A stretch of 64,000 bases of DNA from Kuschelorhynchus macadamiae (taxonomy: Eukaryota; Arthropoda; Insecta; Coleoptera; Curculionidae). The notes beneath the pieces were generated by a model. That model was not told the origin of the DNA. It saw only the letters and a program-made list of their open reading frames with translations, and made no database searches. The stretch lies in NCBI GenBank assembly GCA_030620095.1, contig JAUTXW010001345.1:323001-387000 (forward strand), written 5' to 3'. Below are positions 13,166 through 25,640 of the stretch, one piece after another (position 1 is the stretch's first letter; each line of letters opens with the position of its first letter). A program made the translations under genes and the position numbers.

Positions 13166-14039
13166 ATTATTTCAGTCTATTGTAGTGGTGTCTTAGTTAA
13201 ATATTTTGTTTAAGAATAGATTAGCGGTTTGATTTTACATGACAACAGTAAGCAGTCCTTTCACTTCCCCATATAAGAGCCCATATATTATATTGTTAAA
13301 ACATTACGTGGGCTATATAGGGGAAATATAACTCGAGGATGGTCAAACCGATTTGTTTTAAATCTGCACCAAATTTAATTTGGGTCAGTGTCTCGTGTAG
13401 ATTATTATCTTCGATGTGTTTATGAGTATAAAAACGTAAAAACGTCATATTTTGAGATCGCACAGACCGATAACACCCGAATTGAAAATACAAATAATTA
13501 GGGTAATGTTTTGACATCGAAAACTGTAGGTCGCAAAACGGCGAAACGCGTTAAATGTATTTTATTTATTTGTATAAAAAATAAAATAAATACTACCATT
13601 GACACTAATGCAATAGCCAAATATAAATATTTATTTTAATCGCAAAATGTAGACTTAGGTCCCAGGGGATGAAACAGACCCCTGAAAACGAAAAATAAAC
13701 CCACTTACAAGGTACCCCTAGAGATATAAAACAATCCCCGTAAAATGATTTTTTTATTATATAGCGCATTGTTGAAGAAAAAACGTCGAAACCTGTGAAA
13801 TTTCCTTTATCTTTTGCGTACAAAATAACGCTAAACAGTACAAAAAAAATCACGTTATCGCAATTGACTGAAATATAGTATGCATACATAAACCCCATGA
13901 CAGCGCAATATTATTGTAACGAATCGTGAATGTCTTATACAGGCACGTAAAAAATAATGCTAAAAGTACAAAACAGTTTCTGTTATCGGAATTGACTGAG
14001 AATTGCTAAACATGCATAAACCCGATGACAATACAAAAT
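13165..14039. repeat. Spacer with a two-unit tandem repeat of about 128 bases
   Basis: No gene is recognised. Two diverged units follow each other at about 13800-13925 and 13928-14035, sharing AATAACGCTAAACAGTAC / AATAATGCTAAAAGTAC, TTATCG.AATTGACTGA and CATAAACCC.ATGACA. Confidence 0.6.
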
Positions 14040-14455
14040 TGTTCCGGATTGGCCGGTAAACGTGGTTTCTAAATGCACTCCTTTTATTCAAAATATAGCT
14101 TACAGGTAGTGCATGTAAAGACTGGTTATATCTAACACCCGAAACTAAGGTAACCTAAAACTTGTGATTTATTTACACTTTGAAATCTCAAATTAAACTT
14201 AAACAAAATGTGGCCTCGTGGCGCGCTTATATAGCCTTTAGAAAAGGATGGAATCATCTAGGAAATTCTAGAATAATCTAAATACTACAAGGTGAAAAGA
14301 ATTAAGCCTAACAGAACATTCCAGAACGATTTTTGACATTATCATAGTCGTTACATGGATAAAAATTAAGGTAAATCTACTTCATTAAAATAACAAATAA
14401 TAAATAAATTCATCAAAAACTTAACAAATCTATAACTAGGGCTAAATTTCCAACA
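14040..14455 (-). mobile_element. Putative solo LTR with heat-shock-type promoter
   Basis: Read on the minus strand the 416-base unit starts TGTTGGAAATTTAGCCC and ends CCAATCCGGAACA, so it has the TG...CA ends of an LTR. Order within it fits U3-R-U5: heat-shock-like elements, a TATA box (TATATAAG at about 14227-14234), then an AATAAA signal at about 14084-14090 near the 3' end. No internal retrotransposon domain flanks it. No clear 4-6 bp target duplication is visible (flanks AAAAT and ATATT), so it is either old or not a complete LTR. The function as a solo LTR is inferred from this architecture. Confidence 0.55.
14251..14326 (-). promoter_or_regulatory. Heat-shock element cluster upstream of a TATA box
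   Basis: 14314-14326 is a perfect three-unit heat-shock element, GAAcaTTCcaGAA. 14251-14278 holds six more five-base units in correct alternating phase: GAA, ATC, GGA, TTC, GAA, ATC, of which three are perfect and three carry one mismatch. Both lie upstream, in minus-strand sense, of the TATATAAG box. This spacing is what HSF-driven promoters show. Activity is inferred. Confidence 0.6.
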
Positions 14456-14561
14456 ATATTATGGTGTCCAAACATAAATATTTTATACAGAGTTCATACA
14501 ACATAATGTTAAAAAGTACAAAATAAAACAAATATGAAGAAAATACTTGAAAAAATCTATT

Positions 14562-14729
14562 ATTTATGAACTATTGAATTGAAAAGTAAAAAATAATTAC
14601 TTACCTAAAAGCTTGAGGAGTGAAACATCTTCACACTTGAACTCAAGCTTTTAAAGAAAAATTCAAACTTTGTTTGTGTTTATGTAAGTTTAATATTTTT
14701 TAATTTTCAGTTCAATAGTTTATAAATAA
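14562..14729. repeat. Fold-back sequence (imperfect hairpin)
   Basis: GAACTATTGAATTGAAAAGT at about 14568 returns inverted near 14705-14722 (ACTTTTCAATTC-like, diverged), and AAAAGCTTGAG at 14607-14617 is exactly mirrored by CTCAAGCTTTT at 14642-14652. The right arm carries about 30 extra bases. It could be a decayed MITE. Confidence 0.55.
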
Positions 14730-16105
14730 AAGTTTGGTTCGTAGAGCCAATAGCTTAAGTTATTTTCGAGTATAATATCCAGCCCCAAGATTAGATAGGC
14801 TTTTTCTAAATATATGTGTTATTTAAAATAAACAGATCTTTGCATCTGTAAAAATCTGGCAAATTACATATTGTCTGAAATTCTATTTAGATTTTGTAGA
14901 AACGTCTTATGTATAGTTCCTACTATGACAGGTAAAGTTTCCCATTTCGCGTACAGCATACATGTCGAATGATAGATTTTAGATCTTCAAATTTAATATA
15001 TTTAGCTTCTTTATCACATATATTCTCATCCGCTGATACCGAATCCCCTGTTAAGTAGAATCAATTTTTCATTTTCCTGGCCTCCAATAAAAAGGTTATG
15101 TTTATTTGCTGGAATGGACCATTCCATTTGTATCTGAGTATCCTAATCACCAATCACGGTTTAATACCATATTCCTTAGGGTATGCATACACAATTTCTC
15201 AGCAAGTTATCCCTCCTTTTTAAAATTTTTTCTACATGGTCCTTGTAATGGTTTATTCAGTTTTTTTAGAGCATCTTGGTCTCTTTTTTGTACCTTGTGC
15301 ATGTTTTTGTGACACATTTTCTAGTTCTACTACTTAATATTTTGTTGGCAATAATGGAACTCCTTTTCATTAAGTTATACTTGATCACCATTTTGCACTA
15401 GCCCTGGGGAATTCCAGGATTTTCAATACAATTAGCTAGCTAACTTTTTTGTATATGAATTAGTGTAACGTTGAAAAACAGCGGTAAGATATTCCCCATG
15501 TATGTATTCTACACTATTAGGCAACCGCCCATATACCTGATGTAAGAAAAAAATCGAATTAAATATTTGCTTCAACACATGCTCTAAGTATAGATAGAAA
15601 TCTCGCATACTGTCCTGCCGCGTGACGCCATAAGCAACTAAAACAGTATATCGTGATGATTCTAAACAGACATTATAATATAATCGCCACGTGTAATTCA
15701 AACTCTTCGATGTCTAATTTAAACAGAAAACTTTTCGTTTGTATCTTTTATTCGATATTTTGCCTCGAATAAATTTCTTGTTAAAAGTTCCAAATAGACT
15801 TTGCCTTTACCCACATCTAACGAATTCGATATTTTGATAACTGACTTAACCGTGGAGAACAGAGTTTGTAATTAACACATTTCGCACATAAAAATATAAG
15901 AAATGAAATATTTGATTTTATTTATTTGAAAGTGGCAAGCAAAAGACAATCATAATTAGTTATGGAAAACAATGGCAATAGTTAAAGTGATACGACTGTT
16001 AGATTGCCTGCTAATGTTTTTTTTACTTTTAATAAATATAACTTTCTATTCATTTTAAAAAAGGTTATAAAGTAAGTATGAAATAAAATATTATACAATA
16101 CAAGT
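14730..16105. other. Spacer without recognised features
   Basis: Minus-strand frame 15432-15701 (89 codons) is the longest open stretch but matches no family I know. The rest is AT-rich. Confidence 0.4.
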
Positions 16106-16109
16106 CAAA

Positions 16110-16655
16110 GATTCTTTGACCAAGTGACATTTACTGATGAGGATAACTTCTCTAGAAATGTTATTATGTATGCATTTTCATAACAAACATAATTGGAGCT
16201 ACGAAAATCCTGATGCGATAATTGAAAATCAATTTTCATTAAATGTATGGGTGCGAATAATCTCTGATTTTCTAATTGGTCCTTTTTTTCTCCCAATGAG
16301 TCTTGATTGGTGCTACATACAGACGATTTCTTGAAGAAGATTCACGCATTTTATTAGATGACATGATTATTATGCATGGTGAATTTAAACCAATAATTTA
16401 CCATGTCAACCATAGTCTGCAAGATCCCCTGATTTAAATCCATTGGATCTTATTCTGCGGGGTCACTGGAAAACATTAATTTACACAAATCTTAAACTGA
16501 TCTTAAAAACCGGATAATTCACGGATTTGACAGAATACGAAATATTTTAGGTATTTTTGCACATGTGCGAGAAAATATAAAGAAGAGGTTTGCATCTTAA
16601 ATCATGGCTGAAGGTGTCCATTTCCAGCAATTCATTTGATATGGAATGTGTTTAA
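16110..16655 (+). pseudogene. Mariner-like transposase relic
   Basis: Plus-strand remains of a Tc1/mariner-superfamily transposase catalytic domain. Legible blocks, in shifting frames, are VTFTDEDNF (first Asp), SLNVWVRIISDFLIGPFFLP, then SARSPDLNPLDLILRGHWK near 16420-16480 (the SPDLNPLD box that carries the third acidic residue) and the C-terminal HVRENIKKRF and AEGVHFQQFI near 16565-16637. The second-Asp region (expected Met-His-Asp-Gly) has decayed to MHGE. Many frameshifts and stops make it non-functional. No terminal repeats were found. Confidence 0.8.
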
Positions 16656-18110
16656 TGAAACAAAATTAACTGTAAATATTAATAAATTGGGATTTCATTT
16701 TTGAATCATCACGTTATTAATTAATTAAGCAAAAACTGTCTAGCTGACAAAAAACAAGTTACAAAATTTGCTCAGAAATGAATGAGGATTCCAAAAATAA
16801 TTTTCATTATAAATAAAACAGTGGCGTATCGTTTTTTTTTCTTTCAACATATTCAAAGCAAATCCTTTACGAACACCACTGGTAAAAATAAAAAAAATTG
16901 TTGTAAATCGAAAAATGCCTCTAGATCCATAAAATGTTTGTACAAAGTTTAATAAAAAACTTTACAATGATATCACAGATATCATATGAACCAGGCGAGG
17001 TTTTGCAGGCCTCAAGTATTTGGGGCACACCGCTCTCGAAAAAAACTGATGACAGAAAAAACCCCTCGCCTAGCCCCCACCACATATAAATCCCTGGCCT
17101 ATTAAATAATAAAACATCACGTGAGTTCTGTGCTGGAGCCCCTGCATACAACGAGGCCTGTAGCCCCGTAGCCATAATATTTTTTTTCTATTTTTCCTCC
17201 TGTTTGACATTGATTTGCCAGTTTTTTTTATAATTTATTCAAGAAAAAGTTATTATAATAATGTGCGTAATTTTATTCCAAATTGTTTTCCTTACAAATA
17301 CGCAAATAATTAATTTTTCCGTCTCCATCGGGAGCTGTGCGATGTGTGAGGCTAAACGAAATACCAACTTTAATTTTCATATTCGAGGCGAGGTACAGCG
17401 CGACTGGCGAGGCGTTTTCATAAACCCTTTCGCTTGCGTCTATAGATAGAAAGAAACTTTGCCTCCTTCTTCTTTTCGCAACAAGAATCGATGATTTCAA
17501 GTGTGATTTTATGGCTTTAATAATAATGTTCTTTCTTTACAGCATACCTGACCTAACCTAAACCGCATCTGTATTAATTACAAGTTTTATTAAAGAAAAA
17601 TCCACAATAAAATATATCATTTACCTGCAACGGGAGGCAAATTTTCTTCCTATCTGTAGACGCAACTGACAAACGACAAAGTATAATGAAAAGTATCACC
17701 AGTTAAACGCATAAACGAATATTTGGAAGCTATATCAAAATTTCGAGAAGATGGCAGAGCCGGAAACTTGGTATGATACCCACGAAATTGTAAAAAAATG
17801 CTAGGTCGATGAAAACAAAAATACTGTACTGTTACGTGCCTTCTAACAGAGGTGAGAAGAGCATTATATATTTTTTCTAAATGCCACAATTCCAAAATCA
17901 CAGCGACATAAGCGGGACATATTTGGCGAACTAATGGTTTTAAGTACCATGGCAACTAGACTTGGTCTAACTCTTAAACCTTTTTAGTGAATACGGGGTA
18001 GATGTTTAATTCAGTTTTAATTTCTTTAATTGCTTTTTCCAAAACGTTTCGGTGCCGTTTGTCACCTTTTTCAATGGATCTAGAAAAGCAATAAGTACAT
18101 TTTACATTTT
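16655..18110. other. Spacer without recognised features
   Basis: Less AT-rich patches near 17000-17160 and 17320-17470 give short frames on the minus strand (16921-17175, 17650-17955) but no family is recognised. TAGTGAATACGG near 17986 is shared with other spacers. Confidence 0.4.
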
Positions 18111-18114
18111 AAAA

Positions 18115-18340
18115 GTTACAAAAAAGCATAACAATAACTTACTCAAGACAGAATTTTTTTTTATACATGAATTAACTAGATTCTAATTTAAAATGGCATC
18201 ACGAAATTACACCTTAAAAACTGTGAGGCATACACATTGTGTATATTATAATTTCGTGATGTCTTTTTAAATTACGATATAATTAATTCATGTATTAAAA
18301 AAACGTCTTCTTGGGTAAGTTATTGTTGTGTTTTTGTAAC
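18115..18340. repeat. Fold-back repeat with arms of about 95 bases
   Basis: GTTACAAAAAAGCATAACAA at 18115 mirrors the sequence ending TTGTTGTGTTTTTGTAAC at 18340. CAATAACTTAC, TACATGAATTAA and CATCACGAAATTA occur in both arms in the same order. The loop is about 40 bases near 18225. It is consistent with a small fold-back MITE. Confidence 0.7.
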
Positions 18341-18407
18341 TTTTTCTTTAATTATTTTATAAACCAAACTCCCAAGGACCTTTCATCTATACTTACATAA
18401 GAATTTA

Positions 18408-20101
<1,694 letters not shown>

Positions 20102-20158
<57 letters not shown>

Positions 20159-20305
20159 ACTTTTGTGAGTGACCCTAAATTCAGGTTAAAAAAATTCCTA
20201 AATATGTGTAAAAATAAATCTAAATCGACGGGTTCGAGCGTTTTTCTATTACCTTTTTAATTTCCAAGATAATGAATTTATTCCTTAATTTATCATTATT
20301 ATATA

Positions 20306-20348
<43 letters not shown>
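20102..20348. repeat. Two (AT)n microsatellites
   Basis: Tracts at about 20102-20156 and 20300-20348, the second with one GT interruption. The 140 bases between them show no feature. Confidence 0.93.
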
Positions 20349-20350
<2 letters not shown>

Positions 20351-20740
20351 AATAAGGGACATTGCGTAACTAAACTTTAAGTACTCATAATTTTGTCCTG
20401 TAGATAAATTATTAAGCGTTCTTCAGCTGATACGGACTCCCTCATCACTATATTCGACTTTTCAATCCGAAGTCTAATTATATTTCGTAAAGAAATACAC
20501 TTGCGCTCCTCCATCACAAATAATTTAAAAAATCACTCTGTTCATTTAGTCGCAGTTCGCGTATTAAGTTCAATTGAGAATATTTTTTCTTTGCTATGCC
20601 AGTTTTTTGACCACTGCTGCTGCTTTTTCGTTTCAACAAAACAACATAAACCAACTGCGACACAACACGGTATTGCATTAATTTCATCAATAGAAGTATT
20701 TTATAAGATTTTTTAAAACTGTGAAATACTTTTTTAGAAA

Positions 20741-20813
20741 TAATTCGAGCGGGAATCGAACCGGCACTTCTGGATCTCTAGCCTATTGCTCTAACCAATT
20801 ATGATATCGTACC
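20741..20813 (-). repeat. tRNA-like unit (SINE-head or pseudo-tRNA), copy 1
   Basis: On the minus strand: 5' acceptor GGTACGA, D-arm region with AATTGGTTAGAGC, loop containing TAGAGA, and box B GGTTCGATTCC in a good T-arm. The 3' acceptor TCGAATT no longer pairs with the 5' strand. The length, 73 bases, is that of a class I tRNA. The anticodon arm has mismatches, so this is a tRNA-derived repeat or pseudo-tRNA rather than a working tRNA gene. Confidence 0.6.
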
Positions 20814-21024
20814 GCTGAAAAACAATTCGTTAGAACTTGTACATATTCAAACCACAGTACAGTATACCAACCATTGTTGATCCTGCCAAATGATATAACT
20901 TTAGGACTAAGTGTTCCTGACTGGGCGTCAAATCTGATATCGCTATTAGGAATTTTATGGATCACCACGCCATAAAGGTTAGGTTAGGTTATAAGGTATA
21001 AGTACTAACCGATTGCTTATCGGT

Positions 21025-21097
21025 GATACGATAGCGCAATTGGTTAGAGCAATAGGATAGAGATCCAGAGGTGCGGGTTCGATCTCCGCTCGTACCA
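21025..21097 (+). repeat. tRNA-like unit (SINE-head or pseudo-tRNA), copy 2
   Basis: Plus-strand unit of 73 bases: acceptor GATACGA pairs with TCGTACC except for one A-C mismatch; T-arm GCGGG/TCCGC with loop TTCGATC is complete; D-stem GCGC/GAGC has one mismatch. The anticodon stem has two mismatches and the loop ATAGAGA would give anticodon AGA. A true tRNA-Ser would have a long variable arm, and here it is four bases. It is best read as a tRNA-derived element inverted relative to copy 1, about 210 bases away. Confidence 0.6.
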
Positions 21098-21307
21098 TAA
21101 CTTTTACTGTTGGTCAAACATTTCTAAAACAATTTCTTCATTTGAAAGAAGACATAAGAATGTCGAGTGTCGACACCTAAATCAATATCTGCAAATATTA
21201 AAAACTGATTAATATCTCAGTGTTTGCTGATGATACTGCGACATGGACCCACTGCCTGCCACCAAATTTTGTTTCATCAGGTATGCCCCGCTGTAAGTAT
21301 AGTAATT

Positions 21308-21795
21308 TTTGTACCAATACTTGGTACGATAAGCGTCTAGCCGGATCATTTTTACTATGCTTTCGAAGCTTCTGGCGCTCTATTGATCAAGGTACGTCAT
21401 TTGGTAGTATCTAAACGAGTTTTGTTAAGTCTTCGGTTGGAATCTCGTAGCTCAGTGACAGGGTTCTGTAGTTGCAAAGAATCCAATTTTTTAGGTTTTT
21501 TAACAAAACTTATTTTTTTGTATGTAGTTGTGTTTTAAAAATCGGATTACGTTATTGTTATCCCTGGTTTATGGTAGAAGATGTAAAAAAATATATCTAT
21601 ATTAAAACAAGTTTTTTTTAACAAAACCTGTTAGGTGGATCTGTCCCGTTAGATTAGTACCAGGTTCCTCAATAAAACCATCATTAAAGCCATAAACCAC
21701 TATTAAAGTCATAACTAGCACGGGTATGCGGAAGCTTCCAAAGGCATAGTAAAAATGGTCCGGCTAGACGCTTGTCTTGGTACGTGCCTCGTGTT
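21308..21795. repeat. Fold-back MITE-like repeat
   Basis: AAGCGTCTAGCCGGATCATT at about 21332 is mirrored near 21750-21775 (AATGGTCCGGCTAGACGCTT). The flanking TTTTTACTATGC and GAAGCTTC are also mirrored. Arms are about 55-60 bases around a 350-base centre. The centre holds a member of another repeat family (see 21590-21720). Confidence 0.7.
21590..21720. repeat. Dispersed repeat family Y, copies here and at 6780-6960 and 60340-60480
   Basis: Shared blocks are TATATTAAAAC.AG.TTTTTT, AACAAAACCTGTTAGG, AGGTTC.TC.ATAAAACCAT and AAAGCCATAA.CCA.TATTAAAG. The 60340-60480 copy is the closest; 6780-6960 is more diverged. No coding capacity. Confidence 0.65.
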
Positions 21796-22004
21796 TACAA
21801 CACATAACACTCACAATATAATGGAAACTGCCGTGCTTCGAGTTGTTGTAAAGTTTGCAGCGCCATACCTCGGATCGTTGCAAAAGTTACGAGATGTCTA
21901 ACTTTTTTTTCTACAGTTAACTGTACAAACTGAAGGCAGCGATGACGCCATCTATCGCAAGTTTGTTAAAACTAAATGCGCGCGCCCAATTCAAATAATT
22001 TTTA

Positions 22005-22558
22005 GATGTGATGGACCTAAAGAAAAAACGGCCTTCATTTATGTATCACCCTCTTACTTTGTAGTGTTCTGATTTATTAGCACTTTTTTGACAATACATG
22101 ACAAATAAAAAGGATCAAACCTGGGAAATATATACAGAAATTTTTTTTAAATTGAAAATTTTCTGTTTTCAAATGCGACCTACAAAATGGAATCTATTTT
22201 GTAAAAATGGGATAATTCTTTAAAAAATATGGTTGAAACACCGGTTTTTTAGTTTTCGAGATAAGGCACCAAATTCCTAGGGAAAAAGAAATAGTCATAT
22301 ACAATATTTTCGTCTCAACTTGATGCTGTATCCTGACTTATCCCTAAATTCAAAAAACTAATTTAGGTTTAAACCATATAATCAATAAAATATTGGTTTT
22401 TATTTTAAAATGAACATCTGTAAACAGAAAACATTCGAATTAAAAAAAAATATTTATATCTTAATAATATTATCATTTGGTAATAAGATAATACACTACA
22501 AGATACAGGGTGATACATAAATGGAGGCCGTTTTTTCTTTAGGTCCACCAAATGTCTC
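22005..22558. repeat. Inverted pair of TA-type transposon ends
   Basis: GACCTAAAGAAAAAACGGCC at about 22015 and its mirror near 22530-22550 flank 440 bases. The TACAGGGTGATACATAAATG end at about 22504 and the matching CATTTATGTATCACCCT ending near 22055 both point away from the centre. So these are facing ends of two related elements, or a rearranged element turned inside out. Confidence 0.55.
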
Positions 22559-22559
22559 A

Positions 22560-23630
22560 CTGCCAATAAAAAAAATCACCTACTCCATAAAAAAAAATAC
22601 TCATTTTCCTTGAAATCTTGACTGTTTTATTTCAAAATTATAATTTGATCTCACAATAAAAAATTAGAAGTCTTTTAAAATATATATAAGTAGTGGTCAT
22701 GTACTTCATTAATAAAAATGTTATCTGATACAATAAATGCTCTAGGGATTATCAATTTTTAACTTTAAATATAAGTTAATACATTATAAAAACAATACCT
22801 TGTTTTGCACCATATGTTTGTGTTTTATTTACCATTGTATATTAAGATATCTATCACTGTTATTATTATTTCTACACCTAGATCTTGTAAGATTTTCATT
22901 ACAGAGAGATAAAACTGTTGAAAAAAACTAAAATTATTTATTTGCAAATACGTACTTACAGAATAAACAAGTGCACTACAAATGGTACAAGGACATTAAC
23001 ATGTCTCTTTGTTTTGTTTTAACTCGAAAATTAATTATAATGCGCAAATACATAATGGTTAATTTTGAGAAATGTAAAGTAATTAAGAACAAAATTGCGT
23101 AACTTTTCTCTGAATTAATCCTTGCTAAATCTCTTATGGTTATGAGCTCCCTTAGAGTACATTCCCATAAATACTATCATACACAATATAATTACAGATG
23201 TAATTTTTAATAAACGAGAAAATATAACAATATTTATAATAATACACCCTACTGGATGAATTTTAGATTTTCTACAGGGAAGGTGCTTCTAAGTCCGAAT
23301 CAATAGATCTCTGTTTTGGGACTACTGCTGTTCATAATATATATCTCGGACATATCTGAAAACATAACACATAAACATATAATAAGATATATATGCTAAC
23401 ATATTATTTTTAATATTTTCAGGAAATGTTTTGCATTTTTCACGTAAATGTATCTGACATACCCAAAAGCTGATTGTTTAAAAGAAATTCTGTTGCATTA
23501 AATATAGTATTTTGATCTAGAAAAGACCAGGACAGACTTATTATTAGCCGAACCAACTCAAGAAACAGTCAAAAAATTTTTAAGTTACATTTTATAGCAT
23601 CCGCATGATATATGTAATTTTAATTAATGA
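22560..23630. other. AT-rich spacer
   Basis: No feature recognised. It lies downstream, in minus-strand sense, of the candidate exon at 23632-23862 and could hold its 3' untranslated region. Confidence 0.35.
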
Positions 23631-23631
23631 T

Positions 23632-23862
23632 TTAGTTGTATACAATTTTATGCACATCACTCAGATGTACCTGTTTTTGGTTATTAACTATTAGGCAATA
23701 CCCACCTCCAACAGCAACTCTTATTTCCTCGGGTAACACTGCATTTAAGTTGTGGTTCTTTCCTTTGCTACTGGGTTTGTTGCTTGTTGGACTAGGTACA
23801 TCAGTTTCTAAAAATAATTTACATGTATTATTATTTGATTTGATATGTTCCCTACGGTAAGC
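23632..23862 (-). CDS. Candidate terminal exon of an unknown host gene
   Basis: On the minus strand an open stretch of 76 codons plus stop begins directly after a splice-acceptor-like ATGTTTATAG at 23863-23872. It reads AYRREHIKSNNNTCKLFLET, then serine/lysine-rich PTSNKPSSKGKNHN, and ends VNNQKQVHLSDVHKIVYN before TAA. Composition is varied and hydrophilic, with less AT bias than the surrounding sequence, unlike the random frames nearby. A further open minus-strand stretch at about 23959-24059 reads ETSNGTLEKVLCMQP and could be an upstream exon. I do not recognise the protein. It is either part of a resident gene or chance; a transcript would decide. Confidence 0.3.
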   Translation of the reverse strand, partial: AYRREHIKSNNNTCKLFLETDVPSPTSNKPSSKGKNHNLNAVLPEEIRVAVGGGYCLIVNNQKQVHLSDVHKIVYN

Positions 23863-25640
23863 CTATAAACATGAGTTCATATTGGAAACCTCAAACCCTC
23901 TAAATCAGTATAATTAAATAAAGGCATTAAGTTTTGATATCCTATGTAAATGACAAAACTAATTTATGAAAACTTTCTATCTTCTGTATGAAAAACAAGA
24001 CTAGAACGATAAACTGGTTGCATACACAAAACCTTTTCAAGAGTTCCATTTGAAGTTTCTTATATATTTTTATTTATATATGGTTTACAACACATAGTTT
24101 TTTGGACGAATAATAGGGTCAGCCGTGTAGGTGAACGAAACAGTTGACCTAAATGCCACTTTGCCATATTTCTTATTTCACTCCTTGGCATAAAAGCGTT
24201 GCGTCAAGATTCTACACCGTGGCGAAAAACTTAATTTTGTAGACGACAAAATTGACATCCTATAGAATACGCAGGATATATGTGGGGAAGGAAAAGTTAC
24301 ATGGTGAATACTGTAAAAAAAAAACACGTTAAATATTTTTGAGATAAAAACGTTATATTGCTGATATGCCTAAGATTAAGACAAATATTTAAAAATAGAC
24401 TTAATCTGCTTTTATTATGCTAGATATTTAATTATTGGTCCCCAAAACTTGTTGAAAAAAAATGTAAAACGTACAAAAAATTAAACTTTATTATTACTTA
24501 AAAATAAAGACACCTTCTAAGTTTGCTCTAAATTTGTTTTGTTCTAAACTAATTTATTTATAATTGTGAAACATAGTAAGATTAAGGACTGTGTATTAAA
24601 ACCAAATTATATTTTTTTCCAACGTTTCGTCTTCTTTATTAAGACTTTGTCAGTGGTCTACAAACAACAAAAAGACAGGAAGAAAGTATCTTTAATTGTA
24701 ACGTAAAAGGACTATATAAAATTCTAGTTTAAAAATGATATAAGTTTTTAACTGTTCAGAATTTCTTACATACAAACAAATAATCGTACTGCAGTTTTAA
24801 CAGATTAAATGTCTAGTTTCGCACAAAGCAATGATCCAATGATTTATGGTCCGCCGATTGTAAAAAAGCAAAATAAAGCACAGAAGGATTAAGTATTCTA
24901 GACCACTTTCTGAAACATGAAACAAGGATTTTCAAGAGGAAAAGTTTAGAAGGGCCCTCTAAAGTTGGATCCAACTATTTCCTTTGTTAAGTTTATGAAC
25001 GGCGTTGCATGAAAGACTTAAATTTGATAAATTTAGTGGTACCTTAAATTTATATTAAATGTCGTGAATACTGAGGTATACATGCAGCTAACTATAATCA
25101 AAGGCCGATTATGTTTCTAATAAATAGTTACCAATAAATTAACCATATTAATTGATCATGTCGCAGTTTAAAAAAGCGTCTACTGATTTAGAAATACAAT
25201 ACAGGAAATATACAGGGTGGTACAGTAATGGTACATAGCAAAACTGCAGATTATTTTTGCGAAAATATTGCCATATAATCAAACTTACCTCAGCCCAAAA
25301 GCTGATAATAACCGAGATGCAGGGTATCAAATTTATAATTTTCGTTTCGTTTTTGATAATTAATAATCAATGGGCGACAAAAAAAATTTTTTTTTGTTGT
25401 AACACAAATCAGAATAGCATAATCTATGAGAATGGACCTATCCAAATTCGAAAATGACAAATAGAAAGTTGTAGCACGTAGGGCTTTCCTGTTAGAGTTG
25501 TAGAACCATATCGAATGTTACGATACTTAATATCTATAGAAAAAAATTTTTTGACTATGTTTACAGTTTTCGCCTATTAAACATACCATACATCTAAGAG
25601 AAAAGCAAACGAGAAAAATATCTTAAAACACGAATTAAAC
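23863..25640. other. Spacer with one GAAACGTTGG structural motif and one transposon end
   Basis: Contains the open stretch noted with the candidate exon, a GACGAAACGTTGG stem-loop motif at 24619-24656 and a TACAGGGTGGTACAG end at about 25212. No other feature is seen. Confidence 0.4.
24619..24656 (-). ncRNA. Hammerhead-like relic: GAAACGTTGG stem-loop
   Basis: Minus strand reads CTGACAA, one extra A, GTCTT...AAGAC stem, then GAAACGTTGG. This is the same order as the motif in the Penelope-like element at 38538-38579. The G8 position of the hammerhead core is A here, so catalysis is unlikely. It is probably the tail of a degraded retroelement. Confidence 0.35.

Noticed and set aside
13296..13898. 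Two minus-strand frames of 73 and 97 codons
   Set aside because: They lie across AT-rich sequence and a tandem repeat and carry no recognisable domain.
15432..15701. Possible protein on the minus strand
   Set aside because: Open and not strongly biased, but no recognisable family or splice context, so left unannotated.
16921..17175. 84-codon minus-strand frame in a less AT-rich patch
   Set aside because: No motif, no acceptor or donor context and no continuation in neighbouring frames.
20977..20992. Interstitial insect telomere repeat (TTAGG)
   Set aside because: Only about three units (GGTTAGGTTAGGTTA); too short to mean more than chance.
21025..21097. Functional tRNA-Ser(AGA)
   Set aside because: The variable arm is only four bases and the anticodon stem has two mismatches; a serine tRNA needs a long variable arm.
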